DNA of 32,548 nt, from the NCBI GenBank assembly GCA_026391945.1, contig JAPLDA010000058.1, forward strand, positions 1 through 32,548, read 5' to 3'. The position numbers and the translations under genes were made by a program. The notes beneath the pieces are model-generated. The model was not told the DNA's origin. It made no database searches and saw only the letters and a program-made list of their open reading frames with translations. This document shows, piece after piece, positions 17,362 through 24,518 of the stretch (its first letter is position 1; each line of letters starts with the position of its first letter). Source of the stretch: Bacteroidota bacterium. GTDB taxonomy: Bacteria; Bacteroidota; Bacteroidia; AKYH767-A; 2013-40CM-41-45.

Positions 17362-18434
17362 TACTTGTGTTTATAGATGTCGAGCTTAAGGGAAAAGATG
17401 TTGGAGTATAAGGTTTCCTGGCTTCCTACATTCGAGAGCGCATATTCGATGCTGAAATTTTTCAACCGGATCCCGATACCCATGTTAGGTTGATAGATGG
17501 TGGAAGATCCTCCGCCTACATTTTTTACTTTCTGAATGTTCATCACGCCGCCCCGGAGGAAAATAAAATCATCGTAACCGATTTCCAGTCCGATGTGCGG
17601 ATCCACGCTCACGGGATTGGAACTGATCACTTCATTGCGTTGTCCGTCGAACGTCATGTCGTTGTCGAGTTCAGCGAGCAGGGAGAATTTTTTGGACAGG
17701 TTGGTTTTGTAAGCTGCTGCGAGGATAAGTTTCGGCAGTGTGATCTCCATGGAGTTCTTTGGGATTTCATTGTTGGTGAGTGCGAAAGTTTCTGCGAACT
17801 GATCGGTGTTGTAACTCCATGCGTTGAAGGTGGAGGTGACATCTTTTCCCAGCACGCCGAAATTCCAGTTTCCTCTTTCGTATTGTGCGCCGAGATCAAA
17901 ACCAAATCCCCATGCTTTTCCGAAATCACCGATCACGCGATGAATGATTTTAGCGCTGCCACCGTAACGAAGCCCGGCGAGTTTCGCTTTTTTTGCATAG
18001 GAGAAATAAAAGGCATAATCAGCCGCTGCAAAGGATTTCAGCTTGTCGTAGTTGATGTTGCCGGAAGCATCGATGAGGTCAAGTGTGTTCGGGATATCAT
18101 CCACCGAAAAACGAACGATGGAAAAACACAAGGCACGGGAGTCGTCAATCCGTTTTCCGATGGCGCCATAATCAAACTTGGCGATGCCGGCAAAATACTC
18201 GGAGTGCATGGCTGTCACCTGAACGTCGCTTTTGATAAGCGTTAAGCCGGCGGGATTCCAGAATCCTGCCGTCACATCATTCACGGATGCAACCTGTGCG
18301 TCCGACATTCCCAAAGCGCGTCCGCCTACGCCGATGGAAAGAAATTCATTGCTGTACTTCGGAGCCTGGGCTGAAACAAATTGGATGCTGGCTAAAAGTG
18401 TAAAGGATGCGATGGTTTGGGTAAGTTTCATCAT
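17361..18434 (-). CDS. PorV/PorQ-family outer-membrane protein (PorV2-like), 357 aa
   Basis: A signal peptide (MMKLTQTIASFTLLASIQFVSA) precedes an FadL-like beta-barrel. The family signature is near the mature N-terminus: FLSIGVGGRALGMSDAQVA and then DVTAGFWNPAGL. Later strands alternate, and the chain ends in a hydrophobic strand (NIFSLKLDIYKH). PorV shuttles T9SS cargo from the translocon to the PorU sortase complex, and PorQ is a paralogue. Coupling with the C25 peptidase by a one-base overlap suggests a PorV-type partner of that particular peptidase. I cannot separate PorV, PorV2 and PorQ by eye. ATG at 18434 is preferred; the open frame extends to a TTG at 18455, but that would put charged residues before the signal peptide. 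Confidence 0.82.
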   Translation of the reverse strand: MMKLTQTIASFTLLASIQFVSAQAPKYSNEFLSIGVGGRALGMSDAQVASVNDVTAGFWNPAGLTLIKSDVQVTAMHSEYFAGIAKFDYGAIGKRIDDSRALCFSIVRFSVDDIPNTLDLIDASGNINYDKLKSFAAADYAFYFSYAKKAKLAGLRYGGSAKIIHRVIGDFGKAWGFGFDLGAQYERGNWNFGVLGKDVTSTFNAWSYNTDQFAETFALTNNEIPKNSMEITLPKLILAAAYKTNLSKKFSLLAELDNDMTFDGQRNEVISSNPVSVDPHIGLEIGYDDFIFLRGGVMNIQKVKNVGGGSSTIYQPNMGIGIRLKNFSIEYALSNVGSQETLYSNIFSLKLDIYKHK

Positions 18435-18694
18435 GTTTTTTTTGTCATCAGGCAAACGACAGAAGGCGGGCTTTATTGTTTGTCGAACGTTTTACTTTCC
18501 AGGTACTTGTAAAGTTAAGAATAAATCTCGCCGGTTATTCCGGGTATCCAATCAAGTTACAATTTTATGATTTCCAGTCTGAATTTATACCTTGTTTTCA
18601 CGCGAAAGGATACAAGTTATACACCTCTTTTTGAAGATTAAAATTGACCTGGAAGCCCAAAAGTCAAAACATCCTTACAGTTTGAGATTCTTCG

Positions 18695-18724
18695 TTGCTG
18701 ATTGGACAGGAAACTTTACTTTTG
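18695..18724 (+). promoter_or_regulatory. Housekeeping promoter of pssA-purS
   Basis: TTG at 18695-18697, exactly 19 bases, then TACTTTTG at 18717-18724. This fits the Bacteroidota consensus TTG-N19-TAnnTTTG at every fixed position. Transcription would begin near 18731, only about 14 bases before the TTG start codon of pssA. Confidence 0.65.
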
Positions 18725-18744
18725 ATCCTGGAAATTTCTTTCTC

Positions 18745-19476
18745 TTGAAAAAACACATCCCAAATTTTCTTACCTGTCTCAACCTGTTTTGCGGCTGTGT
18801 TGCAGTGGTAATGATTTTTCATGATCACCTCGACCGGGCTGCCTACCTTGTTTTTATCGCCGCCATTTTTGATTTTCTCGATGGATTTGCTGCCCGTATT
18901 TTCAACGTTCATTCCGCCATGGGAAAGGAACTGGATTCTTTGGCTGATGTGATCACATTCGGATTGGTTCCGGGAGCAGTCATGTACAAACTTTTCCTGC
19001 TGAGTGATTTCTCCATGGTAGCTTCCGGTGGAGTTTTTCAAAAAACGTTTCAGTTTTTTCCGTTCATCGTCACCGTCTTTTCAGCGTTAAGACTGGCGAA
19101 ATTCAATATTGATACAAGGCAATCCGAATCGTTCATCGGCTTGCCGACTCCTGCGAATACGTTATTCATCGTATCGCTGCCGCTCATCCTTCAGAACGAT
19201 GATTTTCATTTATCGGCACTCATCCTGAATCCCTATTTTCTTGTCATCACCACGGTGGTGCTTTCTTTCCTGATGGTTGCCGGGCTCCCGCTTTTTTCCT
19301 TGAAGTTTAAATCGTTTGACTGGAAGAAAAACAGGTACCAGTTTCTTTTGCTGGGTTCGGCCGTTGTCCTGGTTGCCATTTTTTATTTTGTAGCCATTCC
19401 GCTGATCGTGTTGCTATATTTACTTTTGTCGTACATAAAAAATGTGAGTATCAATTCCCGTAAACTAAAATCATAA
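18745..19476 (+). CDS. pssA: CDP-diacylglycerol-serine O-phosphatidyltransferase PssA, 243 aa
   Basis: Makes phosphatidylserine, the precursor of phosphatidylethanolamine, from CDP-diacylglycerol and serine in the inner membrane. The CDP-alcohol phosphatidyltransferase motif is complete: DGFAAR at 46-51, then Gly60, Asp64 and Asp68 (GKELDSLAD). About seven hydrophobic segments follow the family layout. The frame is open from an ATG at 18592, but those 51 codons are unlike PssA. A consensus promoter lies inside that stretch, and the family N-terminus KKHIPNFLTCLNLF begins right after TTG at 18745, so I use the TTG. The gene is followed after six bases by purS. Confidence 0.92.
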   Translation: MKKHIPNFLTCLNLFCGCVAVVMIFHDHLDRAAYLVFIAAIFDFLDGFAARIFNVHSAMGKELDSLADVITFGLVPGAVMYKLFLLSDFSMVASGGVFQKTFQFFPFIVTVFSALRLAKFNIDTRQSESFIGLPTPANTLFIVSLPLILQNDDFHLSALILNPYFLVITTVVLSFLMVAGLPLFSLKFKSFDWKKNRYQFLLLGSAVVLVAIFYFVAIPLIVLLYLLLSYIKNVSINSRKLKS

Positions 19477-19482
19477 ACCGAA

Positions 19483-19734
19483 ATGAAATTCATTGCCGAA
19501 ATAGAAGTCATGCCGCTGAAAGCCCTGCTGGACCCGCAGGGGAAAGCTGTTACCCACGGACTGAAAAACATGGGTCTTGGTGAATTGGAAAATGTGAGAA
19601 TCGGGAAACACATCACATTGGAAGTGGAGGCTGATTCAAAAGAAAACGCAAAGGAGAAAGTGGAAACGGCGTGCAGGAAACTCCTGTCGAACCCGATCAT
19701 GGAGAGTTTTCATTTTACCCTTTCAGAAAATTGA
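19483..19734 (+). CDS. purS: Phosphoribosylformylglycinamidine synthase subunit PurS, 83 aa
   Basis: A small subunit of the FGAM synthase of purine synthesis. In PurS-type systems it bridges PurQ and PurL and helps channel ammonia. The sequence shows the family pattern: a first strand KFIAEIEVMP, ALLDPQGKAVTHGLKNMG, the segment VRIGKHITLEVEAD, and the end LLSNPIMESFHF. The length (about 80) is normal. Neither purQ nor purL is in the window. It is co-transcribed with pssA, six bases away, which is a positional and not an obvious functional link. It converges with lptB, 21 bases away. Confidence 0.93.
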   Translation: MKFIAEIEVMPLKALLDPQGKAVTHGLKNMGLGELENVRIGKHITLEVEADSKENAKEKVETACRKLLSNPIMESFHFTLSEN

Positions 19735-19755
19735 TTTTTATACCAGCCGGTAAAT

Positions 19756-20481
19756 TCATCTCCTCAATTCAAAATTCTGGCCGAGGTACACTTTTCTCAC
19801 TTCTTCATCATTCGCCAACTCCTCGGCAGTTCCGGCTTTCAGGATTCTTCCTTCAAACAACAGGTAAGCACGGTCGGTGATGGAAAGTGTTTCATGTACA
19901 TTGTGATCGGTGATGAGTACACCGATGTTCCGGTCTTTCAGATGTGACACGATGCTTTGAATGTCTTCTACGGCAATCGGATCCACGCCGGCGAATGGTT
20001 CATCGAGTAAAATGAATTTCGGATCCACGGCCAGTGCGCGTGCAATCTCCGTCCTTCTCCGTTCGCCGCCTGATAAAAGATCTCCGCGGCTTTTTCGGAT
20101 TCGCTGCAAACCATATTCATCGAGCAGTGATTCCAGTTTTTTATTCTGTTCTGCCTTTGAATAATCCGTCATTTCCAGAACCGCTTTGATGTTGTCTTCC
20201 ACGGTGAGCTTCCTGAAAACAGAAGCTTCCTGGGCGAGGTAACCGATTCCCATCTTCGACCGTTTGTACATCGGCGTGTTTGTAATGTCAGTGTCATCGA
20301 GAAAAATTTTTCCTTCATTCGCCTTGATCAGCCCGACAATCATATAGAAAGATGTGGTTTTCCCTGCGCCATTCGGACCGAGCAAACCTACAATTTCTCC
20401 TTGCCCGACCTGTATGCTCACATGGTCAACAACGGTGCGGCTTTTATAACGCTTAACTAAATTTTCAGATCGAAGGTTCAT
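19756..20481 (-). CDS. lptB: LPS export ABC transporter ATP-binding protein LptB, 241 aa
   Basis: ATPase of the LptB2FG complex that extracts LPS from the inner membrane and drives it along the Lpt bridge to the cell surface. ABC motifs are complete: Walker A GPNGAGKT (35-42), Q-loop Gln84, signature LSGGE (136-140), Walker B FILLDE (156-161) and switch His193. The segments [18 protein letters not shown] and [13 protein letters not shown] are characteristic of LptB and not of branched-chain amino-acid transporters. Length is typical. It appears monocistronic, with no lptC or lptA beside it. No strong promoter is seen; the best -7 match upstream has one mismatch (20504-20511). Confidence 0.95.
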   Translation of the reverse strand: MNLRSENLVKRYKSRTVVDHVSIQVGQGEIVGLLGPNGAGKTTSFYMIVGLIKANEGKIFLDDTDITNTPMYKRSKMGIGYLAQEASVFRKLTVEDNIKAVLEMTDYSKAEQNKKLESLLDEYGLQRIRKSRGDLLSGGERRRTEIARALAVDPKFILLDEPFAGVDPIAVEDIQSIVSHLKDRNIGVLITDHNVHETLSITDRAYLLFEGRILKAGTAEELANDEEVRKVYLGQNFELRR

Positions 20482-20554
20482 GAGTTTACCTGGTAACAGG
20501 ACACAATATTAGGCCTTTCTATTCAATATTTTTCATTAACAGTTTGAACGGTCA

Positions 20555-20654
20555 TGTCTCAGTTTGATTTATTTCGCGCAAAGTCGCATAGTTGCAAAGA
20601 TTTCTTCGCGTTCTTGGCGAGAACCATTTTGACAATTTTATTCAAAGTGAGACA
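20555..20654. repeat. Possible MITE-like element with 13-bp terminal inverted repeats
   Basis: Imperfect inverted repeats TGTCTCAGTTTGA (20555-20567) and TCAAAGTGAGACA (20642-20654), with one mismatch, bound a 100-base stretch between lptB and the DUF5686 gene. The interior holds near-repeats of CGCAAAGT/CGCATAGT/TGCAAAGA (about 20577-20600) and a small hairpin GTTCT-TGGCG-AGAAC (20610-20624). No coding potential or clear target-site duplication was found. It could be a non-autonomous element, a decayed intergenic repeat or a structured RNA. The remaining bases of the gap (20482-20719) show nothing else. Confidence 0.35.
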
Positions 20655-20719
20655 CTATCGTCTTACCTGGTATTTATTTTATTTCGCCCTCTCCTTCAAC
20701 AGCCGACAACGGGATGTCA

Positions 20720-23227
20720 TCAGATGATCACCTCGAAGCCGAACCGGATTCCGAATTTCGAAATGTTCGGGTGATCGAGGTAGCTGAACCGTTTGATGAA
20801 ATCAATGCGCCCGAACTTCAGGATGTTTTCAATTCCCAACCCCGCTTCGATGTAAGGTTTCCGAATGGTGAAAAATGAATTCGGTTCGAGGAGGATGTTC
20901 CTGTTGGCATCGGAAACATTTCCGATGAGGCAGTTCGCCGTGACCAGTTCACGGAGTTTCAGTTTTCTCAGCAAAGGAAATTTATCCAGGAAGAAACCGT
21001 TGAAACGGTGTGTCGCCATCACCGAAACAAACTGGTCGCTCACGAATTCGTAATAGTTCATCAGGTTGAATGTGCTTCTGTCGTAGGTGTACGTTTCATT
21101 TCCTTTGTGCACTTCCAGCAATGGGTATGGAATCACGTTCCAGGTTTTTCCGGCTTCAATTTCATAATCCGTTTTTCCCAACACACCGAAATAAATTTTA
21201 TCTCTTAATTTCAGGGCAAGCTTGTGATAAGTCAGGGTACTTCCGAAAAGATTTTTCAACCCATAGGAATAAGCAACACGTGTTATCGGGTAAATACTTC
21301 CCAGGCTGATTCTCCCGTTTTTTCTTCCGACAGCTTTTTTCCGTTCGATGAATCGTTCGTTCACGGCAAACCGGAGCGCGAACGTAAATTCCGCAGAGTT
21401 GATCACGTTGCTGGTGTCATGGTGCGAAGCATCGGTGTAATACGTAAACCGCAGTTCTTCCAGCGGCAGCAATTTACGGTGAGCCAGGGAAAAGTTGGCC
21501 GTCAGCCCTTTTATAAAATCAGTTTCATAAAAAACTTTTTCTTCGAGGATGGTGTTGAACTTGGTGCTTTGTATCCGACTCAGCAACGTAACGAGCACAT
21601 TGTCGCGTGCAAACGTAGTGGCGCCTTGTCCGAGCTGTTCCACATCATTCTTATAAGCGAAGCCGAACGACGTGTTGTGTTTCCCGGTAAGATAATATTC
21701 GGCTGTTCCGCTGTACTTGAATTTTTTATCGCGCGTACCATACGCACCGTAGCCCCTGAACTGGATGGCTTTGTCGAAATTCAGATTGGTGCGTCCGCCG
21801 AATTTGAACCGGTTGCCCTCGTAGTTGTTGTAGCTGTAAAAGGAAAAAATCTGCCCGACGTCAAAAGACCCTTCCTCCAGGTAGCCTGTGGCCAGCACGT
21901 TCAGCACATCGAGGTAGGTCTGGAAGGCAGGAAGTTTCCGGATGGTATCCACCATCGCATAGATCTTCCGTTCCTGGATTGACAGTGTATCATGCCTGTT
22001 GTCGATCCAGAATTTTTCCGTCTTGCCGGAGGCATCATCGAGGACCGTTACACTTTGGTTGTTGTCTGCATAAAACTCTTCCGGCTTGGGCTGATTGAGT
22101 ACAATGTCTTTGTACGTCGTTGTTTTCCTGGCGATGAATCCCATTTTTTCCTTCGACTTTGTTTCCGTCGGGGCAATGTTGATCACCAGGATATCTTTTC
22201 GAAGCATCCACTGTCCGTCGATCTTTTCATAATCATCCACCAGCACGAGGTCTTCCACGAAGTTGATGTTGGCATCATCGGCGATCCTCATGTTGATTTT
22301 TTTAACCGCCCACGTGGTGTCGTTGATCCACATGTCGCCGATGAATGTGAGTTCCTGTTTTCTCCTCGGCTTGAACTTCAGTTTGTAACACCATTTGTCA
22401 CCGATGAAGGCGCTGTCGAGCAGGTAGAATTTATAAAACAAACTTCCGCCGTCGGCCAGCGGACTTTCAAATCCTTTCCCGAAAAGATAAATGTTGTTGT
22501 CGTAAATGTTGATGTTCTGGTAAAAGTCGCCGAGAAACTGCTGGATGCTGGAGTTCTCGATGCCGGATGCCTTCACCGCTTTGATGACTTCCTTTTTTTT
22601 CTCCGGGCTCTTTTGATAATACACATCGGAAAGGGATTCGGAAATGAAGACAGGCAAAAACGGTTTCTTGTTGGTTTCGTTGCTGTCGACATTATCAAAA
22701 ATAAATTTAAACGGCTTGAAGATTTTCCTGTTCTTGAACTTGTCGCTGATGTTGTTCACGTCCATCTCCAGCTTGTTGTAAGCTTCGTACTGGTAAGCGT
22801 TCACGTGAGTCTTGTTGTTGTTGTCTTTGTTGTCCCTTACATGCCGCATGATGATGTCGGCCGGATTCTCCCCCGCTTTCACATGCACTTCCGGCAAATC
22901 GAATTTGTTCACGCGCAAGGCAAAATTGATCTCCTGCGTTCTTCCTTTTTTCACGCGGATGGTTGCAGGGAGATAACCAATGAAAGAAGCCGAGATGCTG
23001 TCGACATCTTTCAGGGTTTCCAGCGTGTAGCGGCCGTTCATGTCGGTGTTGGTTCCAATCGTAGTTTTTTTGAAAACCACGCTGGCAAAAGGAATCGGTT
23101 CATTGGTAAGAGGGTCGTACACACGGCCCGTCACCTTCGTCACCTGTGCAAGGGTAGAAACGGAAAGAAAGAAAACGAAAAAAATAAAAATCACCGGCAG
23201 GAATGTGCGGCTTGTCATTTTGGTCAT
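20720..23227 (-). CDS. DUF5686 family outer-membrane protein with carboxypeptidase-regulatory-like domain, 835 aa
   Basis: A signal peptide with a Phe/Val-rich core (about 10-28) precedes a carboxypeptidase-regulatory-like domain (about 32-115; GRVYDPLTNEPIPFASVVF, then NGRYTLETL). The DUF5686 region occupies the rest, with NAYQYEAYNKLEMDVNNI, and ends in a long series of alternating strands (about 440-835) that looks like an outer-membrane beta-barrel. The N-terminal domain is shared with SusC/TonB-dependent receptors, but I see no TonB plug. The function of the DUF5686 family is not established. The ATG at 23227 is chosen over a TTG at 23236. A -7 element ends only six bases before the ATG, so the transcript may be leaderless. 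Confidence 0.85.
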   Translation of the reverse strand: MTKMTSRTFLPVIFIFFVFFLSVSTLAQVTKVTGRVYDPLTNEPIPFASVVFKKTTIGTNTDMNGRYTLETLKDVDSISASFIGYLPATIRVKKGRTQEINFALRVNKFDLPEVHVKAGENPADIIMRHVRDNKDNNNKTHVNAYQYEAYNKLEMDVNNISDKFKNRKIFKPFKFIFDNVDSNETNKKPFLPVFISESLSDVYYQKSPEKKKEVIKAVKASGIENSSIQQFLGDFYQNINIYDNNIYLFGKGFESPLADGGSLFYKFYLLDSAFIGDKWCYKLKFKPRRKQELTFIGDMWINDTTWAVKKINMRIADDANINFVEDLVLVDDYEKIDGQWMLRKDILVINIAPTETKSKEKMGFIARKTTTYKDIVLNQPKPEEFYADNNQSVTVLDDASGKTEKFWIDNRHDTLSIQERKIYAMVDTIRKLPAFQTYLDVLNVLATGYLEEGSFDVGQIFSFYSYNNYEGNRFKFGGRTNLNFDKAIQFRGYGAYGTRDKKFKYSGTAEYYLTGKHNTSFGFAYKNDVEQLGQGATTFARDNVLVTLLSRIQSTKFNTILEEKVFYETDFIKGLTANFSLAHRKLLPLEELRFTYYTDASHHDTSNVINSAEFTFALRFAVNERFIERKKAVGRKNGRISLGSIYPITRVAYSYGLKNLFGSTLTYHKLALKLRDKIYFGVLGKTDYEIEAGKTWNVIPYPLLEVHKGNETYTYDRSTFNLMNYYEFVSDQFVSVMATHRFNGFFLDKFPLLRKLKLRELVTANCLIGNVSDANRNILLEPNSFFTIRKPYIEAGLGIENILKFGRIDFIKRFSYLDHPNISKFGIRFGFEVII

Positions 23228-23233
23228 AACGGC

Positions 23234-23241
23234 CAAAGATA
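23234..23241 (-). promoter_or_regulatory. Putative -7 element directly before the DUF5686 gene
   Basis: TATCTTTG on the minus strand matches TAnnTTTG and ends six bases before the ATG at 23227. No TTG is found at the usual distance upstream, so the promoter is only half supported. If used, the mRNA would start at or within a few bases of the start codon. Confidence 0.33.
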
Positions 23242-23261
23242 ATTGAAAAGAAAAACCTTCG

Positions 23262-23957
23262 CTACCGGCCCTTTTTGTTTTTCACATTTTTTTTACCGGC
23301 GGGGGAATTGGGTTTTACCGGCGGCTTTTGAGCAAAAGATATTTTCGGAACCGGTTGGATAAATTTTCCGGTCAGCGTCAGCCACTGTGTTTTGCTGAAA
23401 CTCACAGCGAGCCATACGATGAGAGCGAAATAATAACTGTTGGTATTTGACCGGGCAAAAATTTCATTCCAGAATTCTATTTTTTTTATTTCGCCGGCAT
23501 CCAGGTGCAATCCTACCCAATTCGAAATCGTATAGTGATGAAGGATGATGATCCTTAGTTTGACCATCACGAAAACAGTCATCCATAAATAACCAAAGAA
23601 TAATGCAAAAAACTTTCTTCTTTTCGAGGTGGGTGTAGCGAGGATCAGGGCGATTAAAAAAGCAGTGGCGATAAAACCAATTCTCCGGAGTTTCAACGGG
23701 TAAACGGCTCCTTTGAAATCATTGCCATTCACCCGCAGCGATTTGTTCGAGAGATAAAGTTTCGTGTCATGGTCCTTGCGCTGTTCATCTTCGAGAAAAA
23801 TGACTTCCTTGTCTGTGAGCCGGTTGAACACCTGGTTGACCGATGTCCGGATAAATTTTTCATACGCACGGTCGATACCGGTTTGAGGAAGCAAAAAGAA
23901 AATATACACGGCCGCGAAGATGGCCAGGAACTTCAGCAGAGGTTTGTAATGGATCAT
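23262..23957 (-). CDS. Unrecognised four-helix membrane protein, probable exosortase partner, 231 aa
   Basis: I do not recognise this protein with certainty. Hydrophobic segments lie near residues 7-24, 91-110, 115-140 and 173-193. A soluble loop of about 65 residues sits between the first two helices, and the tail is very basic and Pro/Lys rich, ending KKNVKNKKGR. No catalytic Cys/Arg/His arrangement like that of an exosortase is present. Its ATG overlaps the exosortase stop by four bases (ATGA), so the two are translationally coupled and probably interact. Exosortase-associated membrane proteins are known beside several exosortase types in Bacteroidota (for example an XrtX-associated family); membership here is an inference from position and topology. 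Confidence 0.75.
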   Translation of the reverse strand: MIHYKPLLKFLAIFAAVYIFFLLPQTGIDRAYEKFIRTSVNQVFNRLTDKEVIFLEDEQRKDHDTKLYLSNKSLRVNGNDFKGAVYPLKLRRIGFIATAFLIALILATPTSKRRKFFALFFGYLWMTVFVMVKLRIIILHHYTISNWVGLHLDAGEIKKIEFWNEIFARSNTNSYYFALIVWLAVSFSKTQWLTLTGKFIQPVPKISFAQKPPVKPNSPAGKKNVKNKKGR

Positions 23958-24493
23958 GCGGGCTTTACTTTATTTGTGATACCCCGGGCCCAAAGAATCC
24001 AATACCCCGTTCCCAAAATAATAAAGATGATTTGCCAGACGTCGATGTGCATGGTTTCAAAAAGATCGTGGTTGTAAATGCCAACCAGGAACAACGATAC
24101 AATACGAATGATATTAAGCAGGAACAAAAAGGACAAGCCGATGATCAGACCTTTTATTTTCGATCTCCATGAAGCAGGAAATGCAAGCATGCCGGCCGTC
24201 ACCAGGGCCATGGGCTCCAGTGCATCGCAGCCTTTTTTGATGCCCACCGAAAATTGCGAAGAGGAAATCGTATCATTCAATACGGTGGTTCCATAACCCA
24301 ACACATTTAAAATTTTTGAAGACAGGCTTGCATATAAATTCACCACGTGAAAAAAAATCGTATCCTGTAAAGCTGCATTGTAGTAAAGGATGTAAAATAA
24401 AATCATCTGCAGGATAACACCTGCCAGGAAAAGAATAAAAGGGTGACGGATGCGCCACCCTTTTATTTTTGAAAATTGAGAACCGGTATTCAC
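23954..24493 (-). CDS. Exosortase/archaeosortase family protein, 179 aa (XrtH- or XrtX-like)
   Basis: Small membrane transpeptidase-like enzyme predicted to cleave a C-terminal sorting signal and transfer the protein to an acceptor. The three family residues are present in order: Cys89 (KKGCDALEPM), Arg130 (LLNIIRIVSL) and His149 (FETMHIDVW). About five hydrophobic segments are visible (near 18-38, 45-66, 93-106, 115-138 and 152-170), fitting the short core-only exosortases. The neighbour directly upstream carries an IPTLxxWG C-terminal signal. By established knowledge exosortase H handles IPTL-CTERM proteins, so XrtH is the first guess; an XrtX assignment cannot be excluded by eye. The start is a GTG at 24493, 25 bases after the substrate gene, and a terminator-like hairpin lies in codons 10-20. 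Confidence 0.85.
   Translation of the reverse strand: MNTGSQFSKIKGWRIRHPFILFLAGVILQMILFYILYYNAALQDTIFFHVVNLYASLSSKILNVLGYGTTVLNDTISSSQFSVGIKKGCDALEPMALVTAGMLAFPASWRSKIKGLIIGLSFLFLLNIIRIVSLFLVGIYNHDLFETMHIDVWQIIFIILGTGYWILWARGITNKVKPA
24434..24467 (-). terminator. Terminator-like hairpin inside the 5' end of the exosortase gene
   Basis: A perfect 12-bp stem (24434-24445 with 24456-24467; core AAAAGGGTG/CACCCTTTT) has a 10-base loop and a T-rich exit on the minus strand. It is within the first 20 codons of the exosortase gene and 52 bases after the stop of the IPTL-CTERM gene. It could reduce read-through from substrate to enzyme. Confidence 0.5.
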
Positions 24494-24518
24494 AATGTTG
24501 TTACCTGTTTGCTGAAGT

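Noticed and set aside
17490-18245. 251-codon plus-strand frame opposite the PorV-family gene
   Set aside because: It is antisense to a recognised barrel protein and its translation shows no domain or export signal.
18456-18591. Possible promoter for the PorV/PorU-like operon (TAACTTTA on the minus strand, 18517-18510)
   Set aside because: The last base of the -7 element does not match and no TTG lies at the expected distance.
21992-23242. 416-codon plus-strand open frame opposite the DUF5686 gene
   Set aside because: The minus strand encodes a coherent signal peptide, regulatory-like domain and barrel, whereas the plus-strand product has no recognisable motif.
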